Part shown: one piece after another, positions 46,234 to 55,296 of the stretch
How the letters are laid out: each line of letters opens with the position of its first letter
Position numbering within the stretch: position 1 is the stretch's first letter
NCBI GenBank assembly: GCA_041653995.1
Contig: JBAZEK010000001.1
Coordinates: 1 to 64,000, forward strand
DNA: 64,000 nt
Direction: 5' to 3'
From: Dehalococcoidia bacterium
GTDB lineage: Bacteria > Chloroflexota > Dehalococcoidia > GIF9 > UBA5629
Translations under genes and position numbers: made by a program
The notes under the pieces: generated by a model
Databases searched by the model: none
Told to the model about the DNA's origin: nothing
The model's input: only the letters and a program-made list of their open reading frames with translations

Positions 46234-47157
46234 ATGCGTGAGATGGTAGTTTCCAAAGACACACTGAACGAAATGATGTACAGGGCCACAGTGCGCGCAG
46301 CCTGTATTATTCCGAGGGATTGTCGCCAGGCTGTCGAAAAGGGCGAGCGCCTGGAGGAAACGGAGGTATCCAGGGGCCCACTGAGTTTTTTCCTTGAAGC
46401 CTGCGACGCCGGCGAAAAGGGCAGGACGCTGTGTCCCGATACCGGCTGGCAGATTTATTGGATTAAAATGGGGGAAAACGTCAGGATTGAAAATGGTGTA
46501 TCAAGTATACAGGACGCAGCTGAACAGGCGGTAGCAAAAGCTACCGGCGAAGGTTATCTGCGGCCTCATCTGGTGCATCCCCTGACAATGAGGAATCCAT
46601 TAAATAATGTAGGAGTTCATGCTCCTATTGTGCACATTCAATTCGATCCTGCTATTGATTATATAGAGATTGTTTCGGTCTGCAAGGGAGGCGGTGGCGA
46701 GCTCTTTGGAGGAATTCAAAGAAACCTATCCGAGGCCGATGGTAGAAAAGGAATAGTTAAATTCGTTTTGGATTGTTTCGTACACACATCTTACTCGGGT
46801 AAAACATGCCCTCCAGGCATTATAGGCATCGGCATAGGAGGTACTACTGCAACCTCGGCACAGCTTGCCCTTGAAGCTGCGTGCCTGCGCACTATAGGCA
46901 ACCGTCACCCGGACAAAGATATTGCAGAACTTGAAGACGACTTACTGGCCCAGTTTAACCAACTGGGTATTGGCCCTATGGGTATGGGGGGAAAAACCAG
47001 TGCACTGGATGTGCACATCGAATATGCTCTAACCCACTTTGCCGGCATATCCGTTTCTTTTAATACTTTTTGCTGTGTGATACGACGGGCTACCGCCCGC
47101 CTGGACTCATTGGGACATATTGAATATGGTGATGCACCCAGCTGGAATTATCGTTAA
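46234..47157 (+). CDS. Class I fumarate/tartrate dehydratase, alpha subunit
   Basis: A 307-residue alpha subunit of the [4Fe-4S] hydro-lyases (fumarase class I, L-tartrate dehydratase TtdA). The three cluster cysteines are seen in TLCPDTG near 67-73, VSVCKGGGGE near 148-157 and TCPPGIIGIGIGG near 190-202. The substrate cannot be fixed: fumarate, tartrate and related hydroxy acids are all possible. The beta subunit follows after ten bases. It is regulated, by inference, by the divergent MarR gene. ATG 46234 is used; ATG 46243 is an alternative. Confidence 0.88.
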   Translation: MREMVVSKDTLNEMMYRATVRAACIIPRDCRQAVEKGERLEETEVSRGPLSFFLEACDAGEKGRTLCPDTGWQIYWIKMGENVRIENGVSSIQDAAEQAVAKATGEGYLRPHLVHPLTMRNPLNNVGVHAPIVHIQFDPAIDYIEIVSVCKGGGGELFGGIQRNLSEADGRKGIVKFVLDCFVHTSYSGKTCPPGIIGIGIGGTTATSAQLALEAACLRTIGNRHPDKDIAELEDDLLAQFNQLGIGPMGMGGKTSALDVHIEYALTHFAGISVSFNTFCCVIRRATARLDSLGHIEYGDAPSWNYR

Positions 47158-47167
47158 GAGGTGAAAG

Positions 47168-47848
47168 ATGGAAATTAAAAGATTGAAAATTCCACTGAGT
47201 GAGAACGATGTTCGAACACTTAATATCGGAGACCTGGTAACATTTACCGGCCTGTTATTCACGGGCACCGAGGTTTTCCATAAAAGAGCATTCGAAAAAA
47301 ATGCTACGCCGCCTATAGATTTCAAGAAAATGAACGTAATGGCCCATGCTCCTCTGAGTATCAAAAGAGGTGAAAATGGTGAATGGGAACCGATGCAATG
47401 GGATAAGTTTGCGATTATGGTAACATCGGGGAGTCGTTTTGAACCCTATTTACCCAGGCTCATCCAGCAACTTGGCCTCAGGGCGGTTGTCAGCAAAGGC
47501 AGTATGGGTGAACAGACCAGGAAGGCAATGGCGGAATTCGGCTGTGTACACCTGACTGAGAATTCGCGATTGGACAAGCCGGGAACGGCCGATACGGTAA
47601 AACGCGTTATAGAATCCTATGGATACGATGAGGTGGGACCATTTGAGGCAACCTGGGTACTGGAAATTGAGGACTGGGGTCCGCTAGTGGTTGATATCGA
47701 TGCCCATGGAAATAACCTTTTTGACCAGATCGAGCAAGTCGCTATAGAGCGACTGAAAAAGACCTACGCCCACTTTAATATACCTTCAGGTTTTCGCTAT
47801 TCCATGGCTCTGCCTGATTCTAAAGAGGACAGTTATTATTCACGATAA
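47168..47848 (+). CDS. Class I fumarate/tartrate dehydratase, beta subunit
   Basis: A 226-residue beta subunit (Fe-S hydro-lyase C-terminal type) that completes the enzyme with the gene at 46234. Family text includes LNIGDLVTFTGLLFTGTEVFHKRA (swivelling barrel start), TSGSRFEPYLPRLIQQLG, VSKGSMG and FEATWVLEIEDWGPLVVDIDAHGNNLF. The TSGSRFEPY stretch differs from the TTSxRMDxY of classic fumarases, which speaks for a different substrate. Confidence 0.86.
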   Translation: MEIKRLKIPLSENDVRTLNIGDLVTFTGLLFTGTEVFHKRAFEKNATPPIDFKKMNVMAHAPLSIKRGENGEWEPMQWDKFAIMVTSGSRFEPYLPRLIQQLGLRAVVSKGSMGEQTRKAMAEFGCVHLTENSRLDKPGTADTVKRVIESYGYDEVGPFEATWVLEIEDWGPLVVDIDAHGNNLFDQIEQVAIERLKKTYAHFNIPSGFRYSMALPDSKEDSYYSR

Positions 47849-47965
47849 ATAGATTCTTTAATCGCTATCGATCCGAGTTTCAAATGAACGCTTCATGGCC
47901 GGGTATGCAGTATAATTGGCGTGAATTAGTTACGTTGCCACGATTACTGCAGGAGGAGGAAGATC

Positions 47966-48712
47966 ATGAAGGTAGTGTATCATCCGCGCTACACGGATGT
48001 GTATGAGAGCGATCCCGCCGCAGCTCCCGGACGTATGGAAGCGGTAGTAAAAGAGCTGGGCGGCTTCGATTTCGTCGAGCCTCAGCCTGCCGGCCTGGAC
48101 TACATCCAGCTATGTCATACGCCTTTTCACATCAGCTACGTACAGCGATACGGCGATGTGTTTGACGCGGCCTCGCTGGCCGTCGGGGGCGCCATTCTGG
48201 CATCGGATCTAGCCATGAAAGGCGAGCCTGCATTCGGATTGATCCGTCCTCCCGGCCATCATGCCAGCGCGGACAGCTGCTGGGGATTTTGTTTCTTCAA
48301 CAATATGGCTATTGCCATCGCCAGATTGCTTGAAAAAAAGAAGATTAAGACGGCGCTGATACTCGATTTTGACCTGCACTTCGGCGACGGAACATCCAAC
48401 ATTTTCAGTGGCAATCACGATGTGACCTATTTTCATCCCGAAGACGGGGACAGGCAGGAGTTCGTAGACCATGTGGGACGTTTTCTGGGCCAGTCCAGGG
48501 CTGATATCATAGCAGTCTCGGCCGGATTCGACCGCCATATCAATGACTGGGGCAGGCTGTTAACTACAGAGGATTACATGACTATCGGACAACATGTTAA
48601 AGAGTTCGCCGAGAAGCAATGCGAAGGCCGCCGTTTCGGCCTGTTGGAGGGCGGATACAACCACGACGTCCTGGGAAAGAACGTCAGAGCCTTTCTGGAA
48701 GGGATGAGCTGA
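47966..48712 (+). CDS. Histone-deacetylase-superfamily amidohydrolase
   Basis: A 248-residue arginase-fold deacetylase of the HDAC/AcuC superfamily. Catalytic text is complete: RPPGHHA (His pair), DFDLHFGDGT (zinc Asp and His), SAGFD (zinc Asp) and EGGYNHD with the Tyr. It is shorter than AcuC. Substrates may be acetyl-lysine or acetylpolyamines. A strong AGGAGGAGG precedes the ATG. A second, AcuC-like family member lies at 59001. Confidence 0.9.
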   Translation: MKVVYHPRYTDVYESDPAAAPGRMEAVVKELGGFDFVEPQPAGLDYIQLCHTPFHISYVQRYGDVFDAASLAVGGAILASDLAMKGEPAFGLIRPPGHHASADSCWGFCFFNNMAIAIARLLEKKKIKTALILDFDLHFGDGTSNIFSGNHDVTYFHPEDGDRQEFVDHVGRFLGQSRADIIAVSAGFDRHINDWGRLLTTEDYMTIGQHVKEFAEKQCEGRRFGLLEGGYNHDVLGKNVRAFLEGMS

Positions 48713-48761
48713 GGCTTTGTCCGGTTGTCTTTCGCATCTAGACGGATGCGCGGTTATTCAC

Positions 48762-49088
48762 TCAACGTATCATTGTGACGGCGTAAACACCCATTGTAAG
48801 GGCATACAGTATCGCTGCCGCCAGTGGTACTGCGATGATAATCAATGCGGGTAGCGGTCTGTTTTTGCTATATAGTATGGCTGAAGCGATGATGCAACCG
48901 GCCGCAATTGCCCCGTAGGCCAATATCGGCGCCACTATCATCCAGACGGACGGATCTCTCTCAGACCCCGGCTTATCAAAGGCAAACAATGATGTGAATG
49001 CTGCAAAAGCCCAGGGTATCAGCGAGATCATAACTATCACCAGCAGTATAATCGTTGCCGTTCTGATATTCTTATCCTTGTCCTTCAT
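48762..49088 (-). CDS. Hypothetical small membrane protein
   Basis: A 108-residue protein with three hydrophobic segments (about 10-33, 49-70 and 78-105). No family is recognised. It follows the two glycine-repeat membrane proteins on the same strand with 35 bases spacing and may be the third gene of their operon. Confidence 0.6.
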   Translation of the reverse strand: MKDKDKNIRTATIILLVIVMISLIPWAFAAFTSLFAFDKPGSERDPSVWMIVAPILAYGAIAAGCIIASAILYSKNRPLPALIIIAVPLAAAILYALTMGVYAVTMIR

Positions 49089-49123
49089 CAGGTGCGCTCC
49101 TCATATTTATTGAAACAGGTGTA

Positions 49124-49723
49124 TCAGCGGCGCAGACCCGGCAGGCTTGGCCGGTTGGGTACGCTGCTGTGGCTGAAGCGTGACTGATGATCGGGTATCT
49201 GGAATGAAGGCGCATCGGGCGGTTTGGGAATCTGTACGGATCCCGGCGCAGGCAAATTGGTTATGTCCGGCTTGATCGGCGGTTCCCCGTTACCACTGAT
49301 GTTGACATCGACGTCTGCGTTGGCGTTTACATAATAGTATTGATAGCCGGCCAGCCATCCTGTTTGCCAGGCACTCGGGTAAACAGTGTAATAGGCGCCG
49401 GTATAGCCATCGTTATAGCCCACCTGTTCTCCTTCGTAGAGTCCGGTGCCGTCTCCAAACTGTGACGAGAGCAACTCGATCAGTTTCTCAACGGCCTGAT
49501 AACCGTTGTCGAAGCCCGACTTCTGGCCCTCGGCCTTGCCGTCGTTCAAACCCTTCTCGTATCCGAGTTTCTCGCCGGCGACCAGCCCTTTGGCCATGCC
49601 GACTTTCTCGCCTGCCTCAAAGCCCAGGTTCCTGCCCATCTGGTAGAATCCGAAGCTGGCCCCTCCGATGGCCAGTATGACGAGCACGATGGCTATTATC
49701 AATACAGATGTATTAATCTTCAT
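49124..49723 (-). CDS. Membrane-anchored Gly-x-x-x repeat protein (shorter array)
   Basis: A 199-residue protein of no known family. One N-terminal membrane segment (about 7-29) ends in YQMG, then glycine recurs at every fourth residue from G30 to G74 (12 in a row), with a few more around residues 100-112. A Tyr/Trp-rich stretch and a Pro-rich tail follow. The start ATG 49723 has GGAG upstream. It shares layout and the YQMG register with the next gene, so the two are probably duplicates. Every-fourth glycine suggests packed helices (glycine zipper); the function is unknown. Confidence 0.75.
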   Translation of the reverse strand: MKINTSVLIIAIVLVILAIGGASFGFYQMGRNLGFEAGEKVGMAKGLVAGEKLGYEKGLNDGKAEGQKSGFDNGYQAVEKLIELLSSQFGDGTGLYEGEQVGYNDGYTGAYYTVYPSAWQTGWLAGYQYYYVNANADVDVNISGNGEPPIKPDITNLPAPGSVQIPKPPDAPSFQIPDHQSRFSHSSVPNRPSLPGLRR

Positions 49724-49759
49724 GATTCTTTCTCCGCTGTAGCATGATTCTGACGAAGT

Positions 49760-50260
49760 CTATTGCTGGGGCGCCGGCGCTGAAGGGGCGGTGGGCACCC
49801 AGGCCGTGCTGGGTCCGTCTGAATAGGTGACCATCTGATTTCCCGCTACAAAAGGCCCGGCCTGTTGCCAGCAGTTGTTGCAGCCCTGCCACCATCCCGA
49901 TCGCCAGCCGTTTTGCCAACCTCTGGACCATCCAGCGCTATAGCCGCTGTTATAGCCGATTTGCTGGCCCTGCGCCTCGCCCTGGGCCTGTCCCTCAACC
50001 CTGCCCTTGGCCAGTCCTGCCGAATAGCCCTTATCGTAACCGGCTGTCTCACCGTCCTGCTTGCCCTGCTGATAACCGGCGGTCTGTCCTCTGTTGTAAC
50101 CTTCCTGTGTGCCGATTGCCGTTCCATCGGCATTGCCTCTGCTGTAGCCCGATTTATATCCGGTATCCATGCCCATCTGATAAGCGCCGTATCCCACCAC
50201 TGCCAGCGCAACGATGATCAGGATAACAATGACTGCAATCTTACCGCTACCTAAAGTCAT
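49760..50260 (-). CDS. Membrane-anchored Gly-x-x-x repeat protein (25 glycines)
   Basis: A 166-residue protein. A membrane segment at 8-29 ends in YQMG, then glycine occurs at every fourth residue from G30 to G126, 25 times without a break. Residues between are polar at first (YKS, NAD, QTA) and become aromatic toward the end (WSR, WQN, WRS, WWQ), followed by CNNC and a Pro/Ala tail. The start is ATG 50260 with AAGGAGG six bases upstream. The exact period implies selection on protein structure. No family is recognised; an envelope-associated oligomeric helix is a guess. Confidence 0.78.
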   Translation of the reverse strand: MTLGSGKIAVIVILIIVALAVVGYGAYQMGMDTGYKSGYSRGNADGTAIGTQEGYNRGQTAGYQQGKQDGETAGYDKGYSAGLAKGRVEGQAQGEAQGQQIGYNSGYSAGWSRGWQNGWRSGWWQGCNNCWQQAGPFVAGNQMVTYSDGPSTAWVPTAPSAPAPQQ

Positions 50261-50398
50261 ATCGTACCTCCTTGAAATCCACGCCAATATATTAGATCAA
50301 ACAGGGCATTAGTTAAAGTAGAATCGAATTATTGCTAAGCGTATTCTTTTCTTACCATCAAACTAACATACAAGCCGGTCATTTTCAATAGCCTCTCG

Positions 50399-50427
50399 TT
50401 GATTAATTAAAAGCGATTTGATAGAAT
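50399..50427 (+). promoter_or_regulatory. Promoter of tupABC
   Basis: TTGATT (50399-50404), 17-base spacer, TAGAAT (50422-50427). The start near 50434 gives a leader of about 130 bases that contains the Moco/Tuco-type motif. Confidence 0.5.
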
Positions 50428-50454
50428 GCTAGCTGTCGAATATCGTATGCTCTT

Positions 50455-50556
50455 CGATCCGTATACCTAAACTTTAAAGGCATGGTATCCGGACGGCAGG
50501 CTGAAAAGCCTCGAGGGTGCAGTAGGAAACATCTGCGCCTCCCATTTTGGAAAGGA
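50455..50556 (+). promoter_or_regulatory. Moco/Tuco-type riboswitch before tupA
   Basis: The 3' part matches the Moco RNA pattern: stem GGTGCAG/CTGCGCC (50516-50522 with 50533-50539), then TCCC and GGAAAGG (50549-50555) next to the tupA ribosome site. A GAAA-capped hairpin AGGCT/AGCCT (50498-50511) and an outer ATACC/GGTAT pairing lie upstream. The motif senses the molybdenum or tungsten cofactor; its place before a tungstate transporter suggests the tungsten form. It accounts for most of the gap 50261-50563. Confidence 0.65.
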
Positions 50557-50563
50557 GGGTAAA

Positions 50564-51562
50564 ATGAGAACCCTATTAATCAATCCTATCCGTCGCTCAT
50601 CAATTTCCTTCATCATCACCTGTCTACTTCTGGGCGTCATGCTTGCCGGTTGCGCACCAGCTGCAATACAGCCGGCGCCGGCCGACAACACGTCGTCCCA
50701 GAGTACAGCCACTCCCATCATTCCCGGTAAAGCGCGTTTCAAAATTGCCACGACCACCAGCCTTTATGACACCGGTCTATGGAATTACCTTGAGCCGATG
50801 TTTGAAAAGAAGGCCAATGTCGAGCTGGACATCGTCTATGCCGGCACAGGCATTGCTCTGGAGTATGCCAGACGTGGTGATGTGGATGCCGTTATCGTGC
50901 ACGATCCCGCGGCTGAGGCTAAATTCATAGCCGAAGGATACGGGATCAACAAGCGATCGTTTGCCTTTAACCATTTCCTTATTGCCGGACCAGCAGGCGA
51001 TCCAGCCGGTATCAAGGATCTATCCCCCGAGCAGGCACTAACGAAAATATACGAGGCCGGTATAGCTGATCCAACGAAGGTAAAATTCATATCCCGAGGG
51101 GACAACTCGGGGACGCATTCCAAGGAGAAGCTGATCTGGAAGGCGGCCGGGCTGGACTATGCGGATGTGCAGAAATCAGGGCCCTGGTACGTTGAAGCGG
51201 GCAAAGGCATGGGGCCCTGCCTGCTGATGGCCTCGGAACAGGGCGCCTACATCCTGGCCGATATATCCACTTTTCTCGCATACAAAGGCAAAGTGGACGT
51301 GGTACCCCTGGTCGAGAAAGGCGAGCTCTTTTTGAATGTCTATGATGTGATAGAGATCAATCCTGACAAGATAAAAACAGCCAAGATGCTTTCCACCGCT
51401 AAAGCCTTTACCAACTGGCTGATATCCGACGAGGTGCAGGATTTGATCGGCAACTACGGGGTGGCTGAATACGGCAGGTCGCTTTTTAATCCTCTCAAGG
51501 GCGGCGGATGCACCGAATCCGGATGTCCCAAACTGGAAGATTACACAGTACCGGTTGAATAA
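50564..51562 (+). CDS. tupA: Tungstate-binding lipoprotein TupA
   Basis: A 332-residue periplasmic-type binding protein of the tungstate ABC importer. The signal peptide ends in LAGC, a lipobox at about residue 30, so it is a lipoprotein. Ligand-site text includes ATTTSLYDTGLW (about 64-75) and SRGDNSGTHSKE near 178-189, both TupA/WtpA-like. It is first in tupA-tupB-tupC and sits behind the cofactor riboswitch. Phosphate- or molybdate-type ligands are less likely because of the TTTS motif. Confidence 0.92.
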   Translation: MRTLLINPIRRSSISFIITCLLLGVMLAGCAPAAIQPAPADNTSSQSTATPIIPGKARFKIATTTSLYDTGLWNYLEPMFEKKANVELDIVYAGTGIALEYARRGDVDAVIVHDPAAEAKFIAEGYGINKRSFAFNHFLIAGPAGDPAGIKDLSPEQALTKIYEAGIADPTKVKFISRGDNSGTHSKEKLIWKAAGLDYADVQKSGPWYVEAGKGMGPCLLMASEQGAYILADISTFLAYKGKVDVVPLVEKGELFLNVYDVIEINPDKIKTAKMLSTAKAFTNWLISDEVQDLIGNYGVAEYGRSLFNPLKGGGCTESGCPKLEDYTVPVE

Positions 51563-51573
51563 GGGATAAAAAG

Positions 51574-52263
51574 ATGCAGGAGATCTGGCAGGCCCTGGTC
51601 CAGGCGGTCGACCTTATCGTCAGCCTGGATAATGAGGTCATCCAGATCTCACTGCGTTCACTGTATATCTCTGGATGTTCCATACTGATCGCCGCGCTTT
51701 TTTGTATCCCCATCGGCGGCCTTATCCATTTCCATGATTTCAGGGGTAAGCGTGTTGTGATCAATATCATACAGACCTTTTACAGCCTTCCGACCGTTGT
51801 GGTGGGCCTGCTGGTGTTTCTTTTTATCTCGCGCTCGGGACCGCTGGGTGGCCTTGAACTGATGTTCACACCGACTGCCGTGGTGATCGGGCAGGTGATA
51901 CTGATCCTGCCGGTGCTCACAGGTATGACGATCAATGCGTTGAGCGGTGTAGACAGGGCAATACGAGACACAGCGCTTTCCTCCGGCGCCAGCAATACTC
52001 AGGCCATGTGGGCGATTCTGTTTGAAGCCAGATTCGCCGTGGTGGGGGCGCTAATTCTGGGATTCGGGCGTGCCATCTCCGAGGTGGGCGCAGCGCTGAT
52101 GCTGGGCGGCAATATCCGAGGTTATACACGGATTCTGACCACCGCCATCTCACTGGAAACACAGCGCGGCGACCTTGTGCTCGCTCTGGCGCTGGGCATT
52201 ATCCTGATCAGTATTGCTATGGTGGTCAGCATTACCATGAACATCCTTCTGCAGAGGTACTGA
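51574..52263 (+). CDS. tupB: Tungstate ABC transporter permease TupB
   Basis: A 229-residue integral membrane permease with about five hydrophobic segments and the ABC-contact loop near EARFAVVGALILGFGRAISEVGAA (about 151-174). It follows tupA by 11 bases and overlaps the tupC start by one base (TGATG), so the three are translated together. Confidence 0.92.
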   Translation: MQEIWQALVQAVDLIVSLDNEVIQISLRSLYISGCSILIAALFCIPIGGLIHFHDFRGKRVVINIIQTFYSLPTVVVGLLVFLFISRSGPLGGLELMFTPTAVVIGQVILILPVLTGMTINALSGVDRAIRDTALSSGASNTQAMWAILFEARFAVVGALILGFGRAISEVGAALMLGGNIRGYTRILTTAISLETQRGDLVLALALGIILISIAMVVSITMNILLQRY

Positions 52264-53348
52264 TGGCCATTCTTGAGACTGTGGACCTGGAACAGCGCGC
52301 CGGCGCCGCCGTGCTCCTGAACAAGGTTAGCCTGTCAGTGGAGAAAGGGGAAATATTTGCCGTCATCGGTCCCACCGGCGCGGGCAAGACCACGTTATTA
52401 AGGCTGATCAATTTGCTGGACCGCCCGGCGGCCGGCGACATTTATTTTGATGGGCAGAGAATAACCGATCCATCCTACGATACTGTTAAGGCGCGCCGCC
52501 GTATGGCGATGGTCTTCCAGAAGCCGGCTGTTTTCAACAGCACGGTATATGAAAACGTGGCATATCCACTTAAAGTACGCGGGGCTCATGGGAAAAACGA
52601 AAGATCCGCCGTTTGCCAGCTGCTTGAAATCATTGGATTGGGCGGATATGCCGGGCGTAAAGCCAGGACCCTCTCGGGAGGCGAAGCGCAGCGCGTAGCG
52701 CTGGCGCGCGCCGTGGTGATAAAACCGGACCTGCTGCTGCTCGATGAGCCCACGGCCAATCTCGATCCTGTGAACGTAAGAATGATCGAAGAACTTGTAA
52801 TGCAGTTCAACCTGGAAAGCGGGTTGACCGTAATTATGTCGACACATGATATGCAGCAGGCGCAGCGTGTAGCCAACAGGATAGGCGTCCTGATGAACGG
52901 TAAGCTCGTACAGGTGGGCAAGCCCGGCGATATCTTTTACTCTCCCGATAGTGCCAGGATCGCGGGCTTTGTGGGTATTCGCAACCTGTTTCGAGGCTAC
53001 ATTGTGCGGAACGAAGCTGGCATTGTTGTAGTAAACATCAATGGCCGGGATATCCAGGCTGTCTCGGACTTGCCGGCGGAGTCGGCCGTGGAAATCTACA
53101 TCCGGCCTGAAGATGTAGTTCTGTCCACAACGGTCTCTACAGGCAGTGCGCGCAACAACCTGCGGTGCTCCATCAGGTCATTTTCCCCAAACGGTCCGCT
53201 ATGCACTGTCATTGTGGATTGCGGATTCCCGCTTGAAGTGCTGGTAACGGATAAGTCCGTTGTTGAGATGGAATTGAGCCAGGGCCAGGAGGTGTATGCC
53301 TCGTTCAAGGCTTCCGCGGTCCGAGTGTTGCCGTCAATGCCGAGATGA
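52263..53348 (+). CDS. tupC: Tungstate ABC transporter ATPase TupC
   Basis: A 361-residue ABC ATPase. Walker A GPTGAGKTT (about 37-45), signature LSGGEAQRVALARA (about 138-151), Walker B LLLDEPTANLDP (about 158-169) and the switch His in STHD are present. A C-terminal TOBE-like region (about 290-361) may sense the oxyanion. Its last 15 bases overlap the convergent moaC. Confidence 0.93.
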   Translation: MAILETVDLEQRAGAAVLLNKVSLSVEKGEIFAVIGPTGAGKTTLLRLINLLDRPAAGDIYFDGQRITDPSYDTVKARRRMAMVFQKPAVFNSTVYENVAYPLKVRGAHGKNERSAVCQLLEIIGLGGYAGRKARTLSGGEAQRVALARAVVIKPDLLLLDEPTANLDPVNVRMIEELVMQFNLESGLTVIMSTHDMQQAQRVANRIGVLMNGKLVQVGKPGDIFYSPDSARIAGFVGIRNLFRGYIVRNEAGIVVVNINGRDIQAVSDLPAESAVEIYIRPEDVVLSTTVSTGSARNNLRCSIRSFSPNGPLCTVIVDCGFPLEVLVTDKSVVEMELSQGQEVYASFKASAVRVLPSMPR

Positions 53349-53813
53349 GCCTGTCAATGGGCTGGCGATGTAGGTACCGCTTTTGCCGCCCGTTTTCTTG
53401 ATAAGGCGCATATCTGTGATAATCATGCCCTGATCGAACATCTTGCACATATCGTAAATAGTCAGCGCCGCAACAGCTACAGCTGTGAGAGCTTCCATTT
53501 CGAAGCCCGTTTTGCCCCGGCCTCTGACCGTAGCTTCGATAGCTATGACGCCTTTTTTGGCAGGGAAACTGAAATCAACAGATATACTGGTAATGAGAAG
53601 GGGATGGCACAGCGGGATGAGGCTGGATGTCTGCTTGGCAGCCATGATGCCGGCTGCCTGCGCTACTGCCAGGACATCGCCCTTGGGTGTATTCTGCCCT
53701 TTTACCTTCCCGAGAGTATCATTGCTCATGCTGATGCGGGCCACCGCAGTCGCCAGTCTCTGCGTGTCCTTTTTGCTTGATACATCTATCATGCGGGTGT
53801 CATGTTTGCCCAT
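53334..53813 (-). CDS. moaC: Cyclic pyranopterin monophosphate synthase MoaC
   Basis: A 159-residue MoaC, which with MoaA makes the first molybdopterin intermediate from GTP. PLCHPLLIT (about 67-75) and KTGFEMEALTAVAVAALTIYD near 100-120 are the family signatures. It follows moaA by three bases and overlaps the end of tupC on the other strand. Confidence 0.96.
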   Translation of the reverse strand: MGKHDTRMIDVSSKKDTQRLATAVARISMSNDTLGKVKGQNTPKGDVLAVAQAAGIMAAKQTSSLIPLCHPLLITSISVDFSFPAKKGVIAIEATVRGRGKTGFEMEALTAVAVAALTIYDMCKMFDQGMIITDMRLIKKTGGKSGTYIASPLTGSSRH

Positions 53814-53816
53814 GTC

Positions 53817-54785
53817 TTATCCCCCTATGCCTGACATCCTGGTATGCGCGGCGCAGTTGTCCGACAGCCGGTGCATCTCGGGTTTGGCTGCAATAGCATC
53901 GAGCAGCAATTGTTTAATATCGTGAACCGTGGCGCCCCTGCGCAAAGGCGCTCGTACATCTATACCGTCTGTGGAGAAGAGGCAGGGCAGCAATTTGCCG
54001 TCTGCCGACAGTCTAAGCCTGTTGCAGCGGTTACAAAAAGGCTCCGAGACAGCCTCGATAAATCCCACCGTACCGCCGGCCCCGGGCAAGCGATAGTATT
54101 TTGCTGCGCCGTTGCCGGTCATGCCGTAGTGAGGTTCAAGCGTTCCCAGCTTCTCTATTTCCCGGCGCAGCAAATTGGCCGGAACAAGGCCGGCCGCTCC
54201 CTGAAGCGGCATCAGCTCAATAAATCGCACGTGCCACCCTTTTTCCAGCGTCGTAAGGGCGAAATCCTGTATCTCGTCGTCGTTGATACCCTGCATGGGA
54301 ACCACATTAATCTTGACCGGGTCCAGTCCGGCTTCCCTGGCGGACTCCATTCCCCTGAGCACGTCAGCCAGGTCGCCTGTGCGTGTTATCTGTCTGAAGC
54401 GGTCGGTTTTCATCGTGTCCAGGCTGATATTAACGCGCTGCAATCCTGCCTTTGCCAGCTCGGCCGCATACTTATGCAGCAGTATGCCGTTGGTGGTCAT
54501 CGATATCTCGAGTATCGCTTCCACCGCTGAGATCATGCGTATCAGGTCCGCTATGCCCGCTCTGACCAGCGGTTCGCCGCCCGTGATCCGGATCTTATTC
54601 ATGCCGATCTCCACTGCTGCGCGCACCACCATAAGGATCTCTTCATAGCTTAAGATATCCTGGTGCGAGACAAGCGGGACGCCTCCAGGCGGCATGCAGT
54701 AGATGCATCTGAGGTTGCAGCGGTCGGTGACGGATATCCTCAGGTAGTCTATGCCCCTCTGAAAGCCATCGCATATTCCCGGCAT
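53817..54785 (-). CDS. moaA: GTP 3',8-cyclase MoaA
   Basis: A 322-residue radical SAM enzyme for molybdopterin synthesis. The N-terminal cluster C-x3-C-x2-C is in CNLRCIYC (about 22-29), the C-terminal cluster in FCNRCNRLR and LPCLFS, and the chain ends in Gly-Gly (IGG), as in MoaA. It follows mogA by 13 bases. It is the only radical SAM enzyme in the window. Confidence 0.96.
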   Translation of the reverse strand: MPGICDGFQRGIDYLRISVTDRCNLRCIYCMPPGGVPLVSHQDILSYEEILMVVRAAVEIGMNKIRITGGEPLVRAGIADLIRMISAVEAILEISMTTNGILLHKYAAELAKAGLQRVNISLDTMKTDRFRQITRTGDLADVLRGMESAREAGLDPVKINVVPMQGINDDEIQDFALTTLEKGWHVRFIELMPLQGAAGLVPANLLRREIEKLGTLEPHYGMTGNGAAKYYRLPGAGGTVGFIEAVSEPFCNRCNRLRLSADGKLLPCLFSTDGIDVRAPLRRGATVHDIKQLLLDAIAAKPEMHRLSDNCAAHTRMSGIGG

Positions 54786-54798
54786 AATTACCCCCTGA

Positions 54799-55284
54799 TC
54801 AGATATGATCTCCCGATCTGCCCTGCAGCGTCTCTATGGCATGTGGCACGAGGGGCAACAGCAGACCCAGGTATTCCTGAACGGCTTTAGGGTTGCCCGG
54901 CAGGTTGATGATTAGACATCTGCCGCGCGTGCCGGCCACAGCGCGGCTGAGCACGGCCGTAGGGGTTTTTTTATAGCCGATGGCCCTCATCATCTCCACG
55001 ATGCCGACCAATTGCTTGTCAATTATACTCAGCGTGGCCTCCGGTGTAACGTCCCGTGGACTTATGCCGGTACCGCCCGTTGTGACAATCAGGTCCACAT
55101 TGCTGCTGTCAGCCCATGTTGCAAGGGTACTGGATATGATTTCCTCCTCGTCGGCCACGATCTGATAAAGGGCGACCTCCATCCCCATGTTGCGGAAAGT
55201 TTTAACTATGTAATCGCCGCTTGCATCAGTGCGCTGGCCCTGTGAGCCTTGGTCGCTGACGGTGAGAACCCCTGCTTTATACAT
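54799..55284 (-). CDS. mogA: Molybdopterin adenylyltransferase-type protein (MogA/MoaB)
   Basis: A 161-residue MogA/MoaB/CinA-core protein that adenylylates molybdopterin before metal insertion by MoeA. LIVTTGGTGISPRDVTPEA (about 66-84) and LPGNPKAVQEYL near 132-143 are typical. Whether it is orthologous to MogA or MoaB cannot be settled by eye. It lies in moeA-mobB-mogA-moaA-moaC. Confidence 0.9.
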   Translation of the reverse strand: MYKAGVLTVSDQGSQGQRTDASGDYIVKTFRNMGMEVALYQIVADEEEIISSTLATWADSSNVDLIVTTGGTGISPRDVTPEATLSIIDKQLVGIVEMMRAIGYKKTPTAVLSRAVAGTRGRCLIINLPGNPKAVQEYLGLLLPLVPHAIETLQGRSGDHI

Positions 55285-55296
55285 TCAACATCCCTT

